From the NCBI GenBank assembly GCA_021783435.1, contig JAJXUC010000003.1, forward strand, positions 1 through 64,000: a stretch of 64,000 nt of DNA, in the 5' to 3' direction. A program made the position numbers and the translations under genes. The stretch comes from Pseudomonadota bacterium (GTDB lineage: Bacteria > Pseudomonadota > Gammaproteobacteria > Burkholderiales > Burkholderiaceae). Of this stretch, positions 1 through 7,849 are shown piece by piece. Numbering within the stretch: position 1 is the first letter of the stretch; the number at the start of each line of letters is the position of its first letter. Under the pieces are notes generated by a model. That model did not search any database. It was not told where the DNA came from and saw only the letters and a list, made by a program, of their open reading frames with translations.

Positions 1-298
1 CGAATAGCGCGGCCACGAAGCTGGCAATGCCTTCCATGCCGAACAGACCCTTGGTGGTGGCGGTGAACACCCCGCTCTTGAACAGGCCGGGGGCGATGTA
101 GGCGGTGAGGAACAGGTCGTAGAACTCGAATGATCCCCCCAGCGACAGCAAGGCCACCATGTTGCGCACGGTTCGCGACGGCGGCAGGCGGTCGATGCGC
201 GCGGCGATGGTGGGATTCTGGGGCGACAGCGCCGCAGCGGCAGGTCTTGCAGCAAGGTCCTGTGGCGACGCTGCTGGAGTGACGGGTATTGAAGCCAT
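1..298 (-). CDS. MFS transporter, N-terminal part (cut by window edge)
   Basis: The visible 99 residues begin with a proline/alanine-rich cytoplasmic leader, then [20 protein letters not shown] and [20 protein letters not shown], which is the first membrane helix of sugar- or metabolite-type proton symporters of the major facilitator superfamily. The start codon at 298 has a GGAGAC ribosome site seven bases upstream. The gene runs leftward off the window, so most helices are missing and the substrate cannot be read. It is the last visible gene of the minus-strand catabolic set, 391 bases after the lyase gene, so I infer that it imports the acid degraded by those enzymes. It may have its own promoter in that gap. 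Confidence 0.75.
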   Translation of the reverse strand, partial: MASIPVTPAASPQDLAARPAAAALSPQNPTIAARIDRLPPSRTVRNMVALLSLGGSFEFYDLFLTAYIAPGLFKSGVFTATTKGLFGMEGIASFVAALF

Positions 299-689
299 AG
301 TCTTGTCTCCTGAGTCTTCGGGTTGTTTCAAAATTCAGAGAGAGCGCCTTCGGTGACGCGCTGCAGACTGAACTGGTTGGCGGCCTACGAGGCAGCTTGC
401 ATCTCCCGCGGGCAAGCTTGAACAACGCAGAGCAAGGCAGGCCGCAACGGCCTCGCTCGGAGTCTCCGGTGGTTGATCGACGACACCATGGCGCATGCCT
501 CCATCGAGGTTTGGTTCATGCCATACGCCTTTACCGGGAATCGTTGGAGAAGCATGCGACCAGCCTTGGCCAGCGCAGACGTCCGTGCCGGAACCCGTTT
601 TTGACAGGGACAAAGCTGCGTTCACAGCGCGCTGCCACGCATTTCAACCTCACTGTCATGATGCGTCGTGGGGAGTTTCAAGCACTTCA
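299..689. other. Intergenic stretch with no recognised gene
   Basis: These 391 bases lie between the lyase gene and the MFS gene. Short open frames exist on both strands, but none has a recognisable domain or a convincing ribosome site. A weak GCTTGC/GCAAGC stem lies near 399-420. I see no confident terminator or promoter. Confidence 0.4.
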
Positions 690-1580
690 TCATCCAGGCG
701 TTGGGATGCAGCGTTTCGTCTTGTACAGATCTTCGAGTTGGCCGTATTCGGCCAGACCGATGAGCGCGTTGAACTCGGCAAAGGTGATCATGTCCCGGAC
801 TTTGTTCGCCGTGCTCTTGGCCGTCCGGAGTTCCTTCAAGTACAACTCGACCGCTTTCGCTGCGGCGTACAGCGGGCCGAGAGGGTAGATGGCGATCCCG
901 AAACCCAATCCCTCGAGTTCATCGGCGCGCAGCAGGGGGGTCCGGCCACCCTCGATCATGTTGGCGAGCGTCGGCGTGTTGGGAAACGCGTCGTTGATTC
1001 GCCTGAGTTCGTCCACGCTTTCGGGCGACTCGATGAAGATCACGTCGGCGCCGGCCTGCTCGTACGCGCGTCCCCGGCGCAGCGCTTCGTCCAGGCCATA
1101 GCTGGTCCGAGCGTCCGTGCGTGCAACGATGACGAAATCATCGTCCTGGCGCGTGTCGACGGCGGCCTTGATCTTCTGCACCATGTCTTCCATCGGAATG
1201 ACCTCGCGCCCCAGCATGTGGCCACACCTTTTGGGTGACGCCTGGTCTTCGAGTTGGATGCCGCAGACGCCGGCCTTTTCGTACTCCCTGACCGTGCGCT
1301 TCACGTTGATGGCATTGCCAAAACCGGTGTCGCCGTCGGCCAGGACCGGGATATTCACAGCCTCGGCGATATCGCCCGCCCGCTTCAGCATTTCGCTCAT
1401 CGTGAGTAAACCCACGTCGGGCGCACCCAGCACGCTGGCCGAGGCGCCGTAGCCGGTCATATACACGGCGTCGAATCCACAGCGCGCGATGATCTTGGCG
1501 CTCAGCGCGTCATAGGCGCCGGGCGCGACGAGCAGTTGCTTGGCCTGAAGGAGGTGCTTGAGTTGGGTCGTTTTTTTCAT
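690..1580 (-). CDS. Isocitrate lyase/PEP mutase family enzyme
   Basis: The product has 296 residues, the usual length for 2-methylisocitrate lyase, 2,3-dimethylmalate lyase, oxaloacetate decarboxylase and carboxyPEP mutase relatives. Visible family motifs are PVLADGDTGFGN (about 78-89, metal and phosphate site), GIQLEDQ (108-114) and the catalytic-loop signature KRCGH (117-121), whose cysteine marks lyases rather than PEP mutases. These enzymes cleave or decarboxylate 2-hydroxy or 2-oxo acids with Mg2+ in the cytoplasm. It follows the HMG-CoA-lyase-like gene by 33 bases, so it is probably in the same operon. The exact substrate cannot be assigned; a methylated malate or citramalate-type acid fits the neighbours. 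Confidence 0.85.
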   Translation of the reverse strand: MKKTTQLKHLLQAKQLLVAPGAYDALSAKIIARCGFDAVYMTGYGASASVLGAPDVGLLTMSEMLKRAGDIAEAVNIPVLADGDTGFGNAINVKRTVREYEKAGVCGIQLEDQASPKRCGHMLGREVIPMEDMVQKIKAAVDTRQDDDFVIVARTDARTSYGLDEALRRGRAYEQAGADVIFIESPESVDELRRINDAFPNTPTLANMIEGGRTPLLRADELEGLGFGIAIYPLGPLYAAAKAVELYLKELRTAKSTANKVRDMITFAEFNALIGLAEYGQLEDLYKTKRCIPTPG

Positions 1581-1613
1581 GAGACAAGCCTTTTTGAGTT
1601 GAATGCGTTCGCT

Positions 1614-2558
1614 TCAAGCAAGCTGGAATGGTGTGTGGTGCGGATGCAGATCCGTTCTTTTCCCGGCCTTGAGGACCTGCCCCGGAACGTCGTGACCGAG
1701 GAGGCGCGGCAGATCTTTCGCGATCGCGAGCAGCCGATCCAGATCGACGCCCGTGGAAATGCCGCACGACTCCAGCATGTGCACCAGATCCTCGGTGCAG
1801 ATATTGCCGGTGGCACCGGGCGCAAAGGGGCAGCCACCGATTCCGCCCAGTGAGGCGTCGAAGCTGCGAGCGCCAGCCTCGATGGCGGCGATCACATTCG
1901 CCAGTCCCATGCCGCGCGTGTTGTGAAAATGCAGGGTTAGCGGGACTTCCGGGAACGTCTGCAGGAAGGTCCGTACCAGTTCTCCGACCTGTCTTGGCGC
2001 GGCCATGCCAGTCGTGTCGGCGAGCGTCACGCTGTGCATGCCCATGTCGAGGTCGTGCGTGGCAGCCCGCAAGATCTTGCTTGGCGCCTGGTCGCCGTCG
2101 AACGGGCAACCGAAGGCTGTGGCGATGGTGCCGTTCACGCGTACCCCGGTCCCCCTGACCATGGCCATCACACGGCGGAACTGTTCCAGCGATTGTTCAC
2201 AGCTCATGCGCATGTTCGCCAAGTTGTGGCGCTCTCCGATGGACATGACCAGGTTGATCTCGTCCACCCCACAGGCCAGTGCCCGCTCGCAGCCGCGTTC
2301 GTTCGGGACCAGGCAGACATAGGCCACATCGGCCGCCCTGGTGATTCCACGCATGACTTGCTCGGCGTCCCGCAGATTGGGTATCGCCTTGGGCGAGACG
2401 AAAGAAGTCACCTCGATCTTGGCCAGGCCCGTCTGGGAAAGCCGGTCGATCAGTTTGATCTTGTCTTCGGTCGGCACAAACAGCGGTTCACTCTGGAAGC
2501 CGTCACGCACGGCGACATCATGGATCGAAACCCGCATGGGCGATTTCGAGAACAGCAT
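1614..2558 (-). CDS. HMG-CoA lyase-like (citramalyl-CoA lyase type) enzyme
   Basis: The 314-residue TIM-barrel protein carries the HMGL family motifs RDGFQ (18-22), KIEVTSFVSPKAIPN (about 46-60), LHFHNTRGMG with the metal-binding HxH-type pair, and the catalytic-cysteine loop GGCPFAPGATGN. Family members split 3-hydroxy-3-methylglutaryl-CoA or related acyl-CoAs, such as citramalyl-CoA, into acetyl-CoA and an oxo acid. The start at 2558 has a CGGAG ribosome site about eight bases upstream. It sits 29 bases behind a type III CoA-transferase, suggesting that the transferase makes the CoA thioester it cleaves. Leucine breakdown is an alternative, but no dehydrogenase or carboxylase genes are nearby. 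Confidence 0.85.
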   Translation of the reverse strand: MLFSKSPMRVSIHDVAVRDGFQSEPLFVPTEDKIKLIDRLSQTGLAKIEVTSFVSPKAIPNLRDAEQVMRGITRAADVAYVCLVPNERGCERALACGVDEINLVMSIGERHNLANMRMSCEQSLEQFRRVMAMVRGTGVRVNGTIATAFGCPFDGDQAPSKILRAATHDLDMGMHSVTLADTTGMAAPRQVGELVRTFLQTFPEVPLTLHFHNTRGMGLANVIAAIEAGARSFDASLGGIGGCPFAPGATGNICTEDLVHMLESCGISTGVDLDRLLAIAKDLPRLLGHDVPGQVLKAGKRTDLHPHHTPFQLA

Positions 2559-2587
2559 GCTTATGCTCCGAAGCTGGCGAAGGCTGC

Positions 2588-3805
2588 CTAAACGACGCCC
2601 TGCGTCCTGAGTTCATCGACGGCGCTGCCGTCGATGCCAATCGATGCCAGCACCTCTGCCGTATGGGCGCCAAGTGCGGGGCCAAGCCATTTTGTTTGCC
2701 CTGGGGTTTCGCTCAACTTCGGCACGATGCCGGGCAGGTCGATCGCTTGCCCATCCGGCAGAGAGAACTGCCCAATCATGTCGCGTGCACGGTAATGGGG
2801 GTCGGCATGGATGTCGGCCGCCGTATGAATCTTGCTGCACGGAACCGCGGCCGCATCAAGCGTTCCGAGCACCTCGTCCAGGTCGTGAGAAGTCGTCCAC
2901 CTGGAAATCGCATCGTCAAGCATGTCGTTGTGTTCGACACGGCCATCATTGCGCGCAAGTTCGGGGTCGTCGGCCAGGTCGCTACGGCCGATGGCTTTCA
3001 TCATCCGCTTAAAAATGCTGTCCCCATTGCCGGCGATGATGACGTAGTGGCCATCCTTGCACAGGTAGGTGTTCGAGGGAGATATCCCCGGCAAGCTAGC
3101 CCCCGTGCATGCGCGGACATAACCGGAAACCGAGAACTCCGGAACGAGACTCTCCATCACGCTGAAGACGGCCTCATACAGCGCTACATCGATATATTGC
3201 CCCTTGCCTCCATTCACCTTGAGGTGATGCATCGCCAGCAGCGCACCGATCACCCCGTACAGTGAAGCGAGCGTGTCGCCGATGCTCACGCCCATGCGTA
3301 CGGGCGGGCGGTCCGGGTAGCCCGCCAAGTGGCGCAGCCCGCCCAGGGATTCCGCGATGGCCGCGAATCCCGGTTTATCCCGATAGGGCCCTGTCTGGCC
3401 GTAGCCCGAGACGCGCACCATGATCAGATCTGGATTGATCTGCGACAGCTGCTCCCAGCCCAAACCCCATGCTTCGAGCGATCCAGGGCGGAAATTCTCG
3501 ATCACGATGTCCGCATCCCGAACGAGGTCGCGCACGATTTGCTGGCCCCGCTCCAATTTGAGGTTGAGCGTGATCGACTTTTTGTTGCGACTCTGCGTGT
3601 ACCACCACAAGGATGTGCCGTTGTGGAGCTTGCGCCATTTGCGCAGCGGATCGCCATCACCGGGCGGCTCGATCTTGATCACTTCGGCGCCGAACTGGGC
3701 TAGAAGACTCGCGGCGTAGGGTCCGGCGATGAGCGTCCCCAGTTCGATCACCTTCATTCCAGCAAGGGGCGACTTCCCGTCGCTGTTCGATGTTTTCAAG
3801 CTCAT
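2588..3805 (-). CDS. CaiB/BaiF (type III) CoA-transferase
   Basis: The enzyme has 405 residues from the ATG at 3805. It begins PLAGMKVIELGTLIAGPYAA and continues with GAEVIKIEPPGDGD, IENFRPGSLE and NPDLIMVRVSGYGQTGPY, all characteristic of family III CoA-transferases that move CoA from succinyl-CoA or a similar donor to a carboxylic acid. A longer frame reaches back to 3907, but the extra 34 residues look non-native. I chose 3805 because its ATG overlaps, as ATGA, the stop of a 17-codon leader ORF with a strong Shine-Dalgarno sequence. It is the first enzyme gene of the operon, directly downstream of the LysR gene. Acceptors such as mesaconate, citramalate or itaconate are possible; this is inference. 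Confidence 0.88.
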   Translation of the reverse strand: MSLKTSNSDGKSPLAGMKVIELGTLIAGPYAASLLAQFGAEVIKIEPPGDGDPLRKWRKLHNGTSLWWYTQSRNKKSITLNLKLERGQQIVRDLVRDADIVIENFRPGSLEAWGLGWEQLSQINPDLIMVRVSGYGQTGPYRDKPGFAAIAESLGGLRHLAGYPDRPPVRMGVSIGDTLASLYGVIGALLAMHHLKVNGGKGQYIDVALYEAVFSVMESLVPEFSVSGYVRACTGASLPGISPSNTYLCKDGHYVIIAGNGDSIFKRMMKAIGRSDLADDPELARNDGRVEHNDMLDDAISRWTTSHDLDEVLGTLDAAAVPCSKIHTAADIHADPHYRARDMIGQFSLPDGQAIDLPGIVPKLSETPGQTKWLGPALGAHTAEVLASIGIDGSAVDELRTQGVV

Positions 3806-3855
3806 CGAGAAGCATCGCTCAGCTTCATGGCGCCCGGACTGCTTGAATGAACCAT
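3802..3855 (-). CDS. 17-residue leader ORF coupled to the CoA-transferase
   Basis: An ATG at 3855 stands four bases after a full AGGAGG Shine-Dalgarno sequence and opens a frame encoding MVHSSSPGAMKLSDASR. Its TGA stop overlaps the ATG of the CoA-transferase as ATGA, while the CoA-transferase start itself has no good ribosome site. This layout suggests translational coupling. The peptide is unlike anything I know and may not matter beyond delivering ribosomes. A sequencing frameshift placing these residues at the enzyme's N-terminus is an alternative. Confidence 0.45.
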   Translation of the reverse strand: MVHSSSPGAMKLSDASR

Positions 3856-3902
3856 TGATCCTCCTAGCGGAATGGCCGGTGCTCGCTGGTTTTGGCAGGT
3901 GC

Positions 3903-3915
3903 GACACCGTGTCAA
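3903..3915 (-). promoter_or_regulatory. Candidate operator overlapping a -35 of the catabolic operon
   Basis: A perfect GACAC-N-GTGTC palindrome (3903-3913) overlaps a TTGACA hexamer read on the minus strand (3915-3910), about 55 bases before the leader ORF. The matching -10 is weak. A regulator site, perhaps for the adjacent LysR protein, is inferred from position only. Confidence 0.3.
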
Positions 3916-3961
3916 CCGAAGTATGGATGCGGTTTCAAGCGGGGTAAAACGCTATTACGCG

Positions 3962-3992
3962 AGCCTGCCATCACGAAATACGATGGCAGGCT
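3962..3992 (-). terminator. Hairpin after the LysR gene
   Basis: A perfect 11-bp inverted repeat, AGCCTGCCATC/GATGGCAGGCT with a nine-base loop, begins 14 bases after the LysR stop codon. On the minus strand it is followed, after a small CGC/GCG stem, by TTTT. It may end the regulator transcript and so separate it from the enzyme operon. Confidence 0.5.
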
Positions 3993-4005
3993 TGGGGCGC
4001 AGGGT

Positions 4006-4896
4006 TCAGGGTGGTTTTCTGAGATGGTCAACCAGAATTCTTGCGGCAACCGAAAGCGCATCGTAGGAGCGGACGCAAATCGCCAGTTCGCGCTTCGCCC
4101 ACGGCTCATTCAAAGGAATGGCTTTGATGGCTAAAGATTTCAAATAGGGTTGCGCGCTATTGCTTGGAATGATACCGATACCCAGCCCAGCATCGACCAT
4201 CAGGCAGAGTGCATCATAGCTGGTGACCTGAATGCGCAGCTTCAAGCTTCGTTCAAGTTCAGTTGCTGCCTTGATTAGTTGATGATTGATGGCGCTGCCG
4301 GTATGGAGGCCAACATAATCAAAATCGAGTGTTTCGGCGAGACAGGCCGATTGTTTCTGCGCGAGGATGTGATGTCGTGGCGTAATCAGTACGAGTTCGT
4401 CGTTGTGGTAAGGGAAGATTTCAAGATTCTGGCCATGATGCCCCATGGTGAAAATGCCTATATCGGCTGCATTCTCGGCGACAGTCTTGGTGATCACCGT
4501 ACTGATTTTTTCTTCCAGATGGATTTGCACGAGGGGGTAAACGGCCAAGAAGGATTTCAGTTTTTCTGGAAGGAGTTGGGTGATCGCCGAGATGTTGGCA
4601 AACACTCGGATATGGCCCCGAATGCCGCTTGAGTACTCCCGCATCTGCGAGTAAATCTCATCGAGATGATGGAGAACGCCCCGTGCCAGATTCAACAGCG
4701 CAATGCCCGCTGCCGTCGGTTCGATGCCTTTGTTGCTGCGCGTCAGTAACTGGGTGTTGAGTGTCTCCTCCAGTTCACTGAGTCGTTTGCTGACTGCGGA
4801 AGCGGCGAGATGCTCAAGCTCGGCTGTGGCAGCGATCGTGCCCTCCTCAACGACACTGACGAATAATCTCAGAGAAGTTGGATCGAGTCGCATCAT
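4006..4896 (-). CDS. LysR-family transcriptional regulator
   Basis: The 296-residue protein has the N-terminal winged helix-turn-helix of LysR regulators: LRLFVSVVEEGTIAATAELE, then the recognition helix region ASAVSKRLSELEETLNTQLL, ending TAAGIALLNLA at about residue 72. The effector-binding domain follows. It lies upstream of and on the same strand as the CoA-transferase operon, so it probably controls acid catabolism in response to a pathway metabolite. LysR genes are more often divergent from their target; the intervening hairpin suggests a separate transcript. Base composition of the gene is visibly richer in A and T than most of the window, which may indicate horizontal acquisition. Confidence 0.92.
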   Translation of the reverse strand: MMRLDPTSLRLFVSVVEEGTIAATAELEHLAASAVSKRLSELEETLNTQLLTRSNKGIEPTAAGIALLNLARGVLHHLDEIYSQMREYSSGIRGHIRVFANISAITQLLPEKLKSFLAVYPLVQIHLEEKISTVITKTVAENAADIGIFTMGHHGQNLEIFPYHNDELVLITPRHHILAQKQSACLAETLDFDYVGLHTGSAINHQLIKAATELERSLKLRIQVTSYDALCLMVDAGLGIGIIPSNSAQPYLKSLAIKAIPLNEPWAKRELAICVRSYDALSVAARILVDHLRKPP

Positions 4897-5236
4897 TCTG
4901 TCTTTCTCATCTTCATGATGTTGAGAAGTGGCTCCGTAGATCTGAACAGCATTCCCCGATTCATGCGACTACTGGCGGGTTGCAGGCAGGGCAGGGTTGC
5001 ACGCGGCGGCCAGTGGTGCACGCGACGAGCCGAATGATGCAAGGGGCAATTCGTGACCCTCAGGGGGATTGATGGAATGCGGCCTGCTTTGAGGGTTGCC
5101 AGATTGGCAAAATAGCGCGCGTCAGGTGTGAACGCATCCAGACCACACAGCAAGAGTGCCAGGTTAAGATAGGACATCGGGCTGCTCACCAGCCTCATGG
5201 TCCGCCCGCTGCAAGGTGAGGCCTACCACCGCAGCG
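4897..5236. other. Intergenic stretch upstream of the LysR gene
   Basis: These 340 bases contain a minus-strand open frame (4893-5198, 101 codons) that I do not recognise and that overlaps the LysR start, so I do not call it. The LysR promoter should lie here. No clear -35/-10 pair or repeat stands out. Confidence 0.35.
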
Positions 5237-5599
5237 CTATCTCTTCTTGGCTTTGTTGGCGGCCAGGCGCTGAAGCAACCAGGCCTGTGCTTGGGGTTTG
5301 CTCACCTCGGCCAGGGCGCCTACATCCAGAACCAGCCTTGAGCTCGACAGACACTGCCCCGTGCGGGCATCGTACAGCACTCCGGTGATGCCGTCGGCCA
5401 GAACTTGATGACGTCCGTGGAACGACAACTCCACCACGAGGCGTTGGCCCAGCAACAAGCGCACTGGCTTCAAGTCGCGTCCGGCATGGGGTAAGCTTTT
5501 TCCTTGGATCCAGTGGCCCAACGCCGCTACTGCACCATCCGTGAGATGGGTGGTCGTCGACATGTCTGATGAAGGTTCGGTCTTGACGGCGGAGTGCAT
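5237..5599 (-). CDS. Hypothetical protein, 120 residues
   Basis: I do not recognise this protein. It has no signal peptide or membrane helix. The middle contains hydrophobic beta-like stretches (PVRLLLGQRLVVELSF, ITGVLYDARTGQCL), and the C-terminus is basic (ANKAKKR), which could suit nucleic-acid or membrane-surface contact. An internal ATG at 5563 (MSTTTHLTDG) is an alternative start; neither start has a strong ribosome site. It lies 31 bases downstream of the DUF606-like gene on the same strand. The frame is intact and protein-like in composition, but its reality rests only on that. Confidence 0.5.
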   Translation of the reverse strand: MHSAVKTEPSSDMSTTTHLTDGAVAALGHWIQGKSLPHAGRDLKPVRLLLGQRLVVELSFHGRHQVLADGITGVLYDARTGQCLSSSRLVLDVGALAEVSKPQAQAWLLQRLAANKAKKR

Positions 5600-5630
5600 G
5601 CGGGGGTCGCTTCAGATTGGGGGGCGACCC

Positions 5631-6131
5631 CTACCATAGTGTGCCGCTGACTTGTGCATTCGGGCCGCCATGATGAATCCATGCATCGGCCACGCCCCGA
5701 TCGGCATCTTGAGTGCTGCGCTCCGCTTCTGGGGGCACGCTTCGGTAGCGCACCAGCACCACGCCAATCACCAGCAAGAGGGCGCCAGAAAGCCCGACCA
5801 GATCGACGGGATGCCTTGGTACGTCGAACAGGTCGTGGTGGTCGAAGATCAAGGAGGAGAGTATCTGTCCAGCGACAAGCAGGGCCACGAACGCCACCGT
5901 GTCAATGCGGGGAACGAGCACGATCGAGATGCTGATATGGACAGCGCCGAACAGCCGGCCGCTCCATGTCAACCAATAGCTGCGGGTCAGAGCCCTGGTC
6001 TGGGACACCCGGTCGCGCAAAACCTGAGCAAGAACCAGCTTGCAGAGCGTTCCACCGAGGTCGCTCACGCATCCTGCCCTTGCAGTGGAGTGCAGGCTTG
6101 CACACCAATCTGCATGGACCGCTTGCTGCAT
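5631..6131 (-). pseudogene. DUF606 (YdcZ-type DMT) transporter, probably degraded
   Basis: The second half is clearly DUF606-like: GRLFGAVHISISIVLVPRID, VAFVALLVAGQILSSLIFDH and LSGALLLVIGVVLVRYR correspond to the last helices of this small drug/metabolite transporter family. The first 45 residues match poorly: only GCVSDLGGTLCKLVLAQVLR resembles the family, and the usual first helix is absent. In-frame codons upstream of the ATG reach a TGA within eight codons, so no better start is available. Family members are about 140-150 residues and this frame is 166, with a charged C-terminal tail. I infer an N-terminally damaged copy, although a divergent but working gene is possible. Confidence 0.5.
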
Positions 6132-6323
6132 GACGAAACTGAGCGCCGGAGATCAGGTGACGGGTGTGGTTTCCTACCTTTTCGCCCTGGGCCAACATGT
6201 CTGGGTTCGGATCATTCTGGCGCAGGTCACAGGTTGACTCCTTGCCGCCGGGCCCGTGGTTGGCCTCAAGTCATTCGCGTATCAGCGTGGTCACGCAGAT
6301 GAGCGAACGCAAAGGCGCCGGCT

Positions 6324-7328
6324 TCAAGCCTGCATGGCCGTTGCGGCGATGTCCAGCGAGCGCAGTCGCAGGTCGGCGTCGAACACATCGCAGACCAGCA
6401 TGAATTCGTCCGCTTGCGTGGCCTCGGCCAGGGCATGGAAACCGGCGCGCACGGTGTCGGGGCCGCCAATCACGGCCGCAGCCAGGAACTCGGCAATGGC
6501 GGCTTGTTCCTGGGGCTGCAATGGCTCCAGGAAATCCTGGACCGGGGGCTGCAGCTTTCCCCGGCGCCCCGTGATGATGCTGAGCACACGCTGGTGCGTG
6601 CTACTGGCAAGGTACTGGGCTTCATCGTCAGTGGGGGCCGCGATCAGGGGCACGCCGATGGCGACATGGGGCTGCGCCAGCGTGACGGAAGGCCGGAACG
6701 TGCTGCGGTAAAGCTTCAGCGCGGGCAGCAGCAGGCGGGGTGCGAAGTGCGAGGCGAAGGCGTAAGGCAGGCCGCGCTCGGCCGCCAGTTGCGCGGAGAA
6801 CAGGCTGGAGCCGAGCAGCCATATCGGGACATTCGTGCCGGCGCCGGGCATGGCGATGAGCCGCTGGCCGGGCTCGGCCGGGGCCAGCAGGCGCTGGAGC
6901 TCGGCCACGTCGCGGGGGAAATCGTCCTCGCTTTCGACGCGGTCGCGGCGCAGTGCCCGCATGGTCAGCGGGTCTGTGCCGGGGGCCCGACCCAGGCCGA
7001 GGTCGATGCGGTCCGGATACAGTTCGGCCAGCGTGCCGAAAGCCTCGGCAACGACGAGCGGTGCATGGTTCGGCAGCATCACCCCGCCGGAGCCGATGCG
7101 CATGCGCTGCGTACCTGCGGCGATGTGCCCCACGAGCACGGCCGTGGCGGAACTGGCGATGCCGGGCATGTTGTGGTGCTCCGCCAGCCAGTAGCGCTGG
7201 AAGCCGAGCGCTTCGGCATGTTGTGCGGTGCGCAGGGCGATGCCCAGCGCACCCGCCACAGTGCCGCCCTCGCGCACAGCGACGAGGTCGAGCATCGACA
7301 GGGCGGTGGCCCTGAGCGGCTGGTGCAT
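6324..7328 (-). CDS. Luciferase-like flavin monooxygenase (MsnO8/YhbW type)
   Basis: The 334-residue product has the bacterial-luciferase-like fold signatures [19 protein letters not shown] (about 44-62), [40 protein letters not shown] and a C-terminal FMLVCDVFD, typical of the MsnO8 family of LLM-class FMN-dependent oxidoreductases such as E. coli YhbW. The substrate is unknown. The frame stays open further upstream to 7790, but that part runs through dsbB, so I place the start at 7328 ([10 protein letters not shown]). It lies 14 bases after dsbB and is the last gene of a three-gene minus-strand group. Confidence 0.88.
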   Translation of the reverse strand: MHQPLRATALSMLDLVAVREGGTVAGALGIALRTAQHAEALGFQRYWLAEHHNMPGIASSATAVLVGHIAAGTQRMRIGSGGVMLPNHAPLVVAEAFGTLAELYPDRIDLGLGRAPGTDPLTMRALRRDRVESEDDFPRDVAELQRLLAPAEPGQRLIAMPGAGTNVPIWLLGSSLFSAQLAAERGLPYAFASHFAPRLLLPALKLYRSTFRPSVTLAQPHVAIGVPLIAAPTDDEAQYLASSTHQRVLSIITGRRGKLQPPVQDFLEPLQPQEQAAIAEFLAAAVIGGPDTVRAGFHALAEATQADEFMLVCDVFDADLRLRSLDIAATAMQA

Positions 7329-7342
7329 GGCGAACCGCCCGC

Positions 7343-7849
7343 TCAGCGCCGCTTGACGCCGCGCATGGACAGCAGCAGCAGGATGGTCAGCAGGATGAAT
7401 CCCAGCGCCGACCACAGGGGTAGCGACACACCGAGAATCGACGGCACGTCGGCGCACAGGCCGTCGGCGCGGAACATCCACGGGGCCCAATGCGTGATGC
7501 TCCAGTTGTTGATGGTGGCAGCGAGCGGATCCAGCCCGCAGGTCTGGCCTGGGTGCCAGACCAGCCACACATGCCGCCCGGCGACGCCCAGGCCGGTGAG
7601 GCCGCCCAGGGCGCCCAGGAGCAGGGACACGCGGCTTGCAGCCACCTGACCCGCGGCTGCCAAGCCCGCGGCCATGAGGGCAAAGACCAGCATGCCAAGA
7701 TAGGCCATGCGCTGCAGGATGCACAGCGGACATGGCGGGTTGGACTGTTGCTGCACCCAGAGCGCACCGGCCAGAATGCCGAAGGCGCACAGGGCCACGA
7801 AGAGCGGAAGAGCGGGCGAGAAAACGCGAGTGGGTTTGTAGGATGTCAT
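7343..7849 (-). CDS. dsbB: Disulfide bond formation protein B
   Basis: The 168-residue inner-membrane protein has four hydrophobic helices and both essential periplasmic cysteine pairs: CPLC (about 40-43, followed by ILQRMAY) and the separated cysteines in TCGLDP and LCADVP. DsbB reoxidises DsbA and passes electrons to quinone. The length is normal for the family. The ATG overlaps the stop codon of the upstream HglS-like gene as ATGA, indicating translational coupling. No dsbA is visible nearby. The pairing with an HglS-type dioxygenase is not one I can explain. Confidence 0.92.
   Translation of the reverse strand: MTSYKPTRVFSPALPLFVALCAFGILAGALWVQQQSNPPCPLCILQRMAYLGMLVFALMAAGLAAAGQVAASRVSLLLGALGGLTGLGVAGRHVWLVWHPGQTCGLDPLAATINNWSITHWAPWMFRADGLCADVPSILGVSLPLWSALGFILLTILLLLSMRGVKRR

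Noticed and set aside
495..1238. A 247-codon plus-strand frame over the ICL-family gene
   Set aside because: It is the antisense shadow of a gene with the KRCGH signature.
6324..7790. A fusion of the luciferase-like monooxygenase with an upstream domain
   Set aside because: The upstream 154 codons lie over dsbB in another frame; dsbB has all its cysteine motifs.
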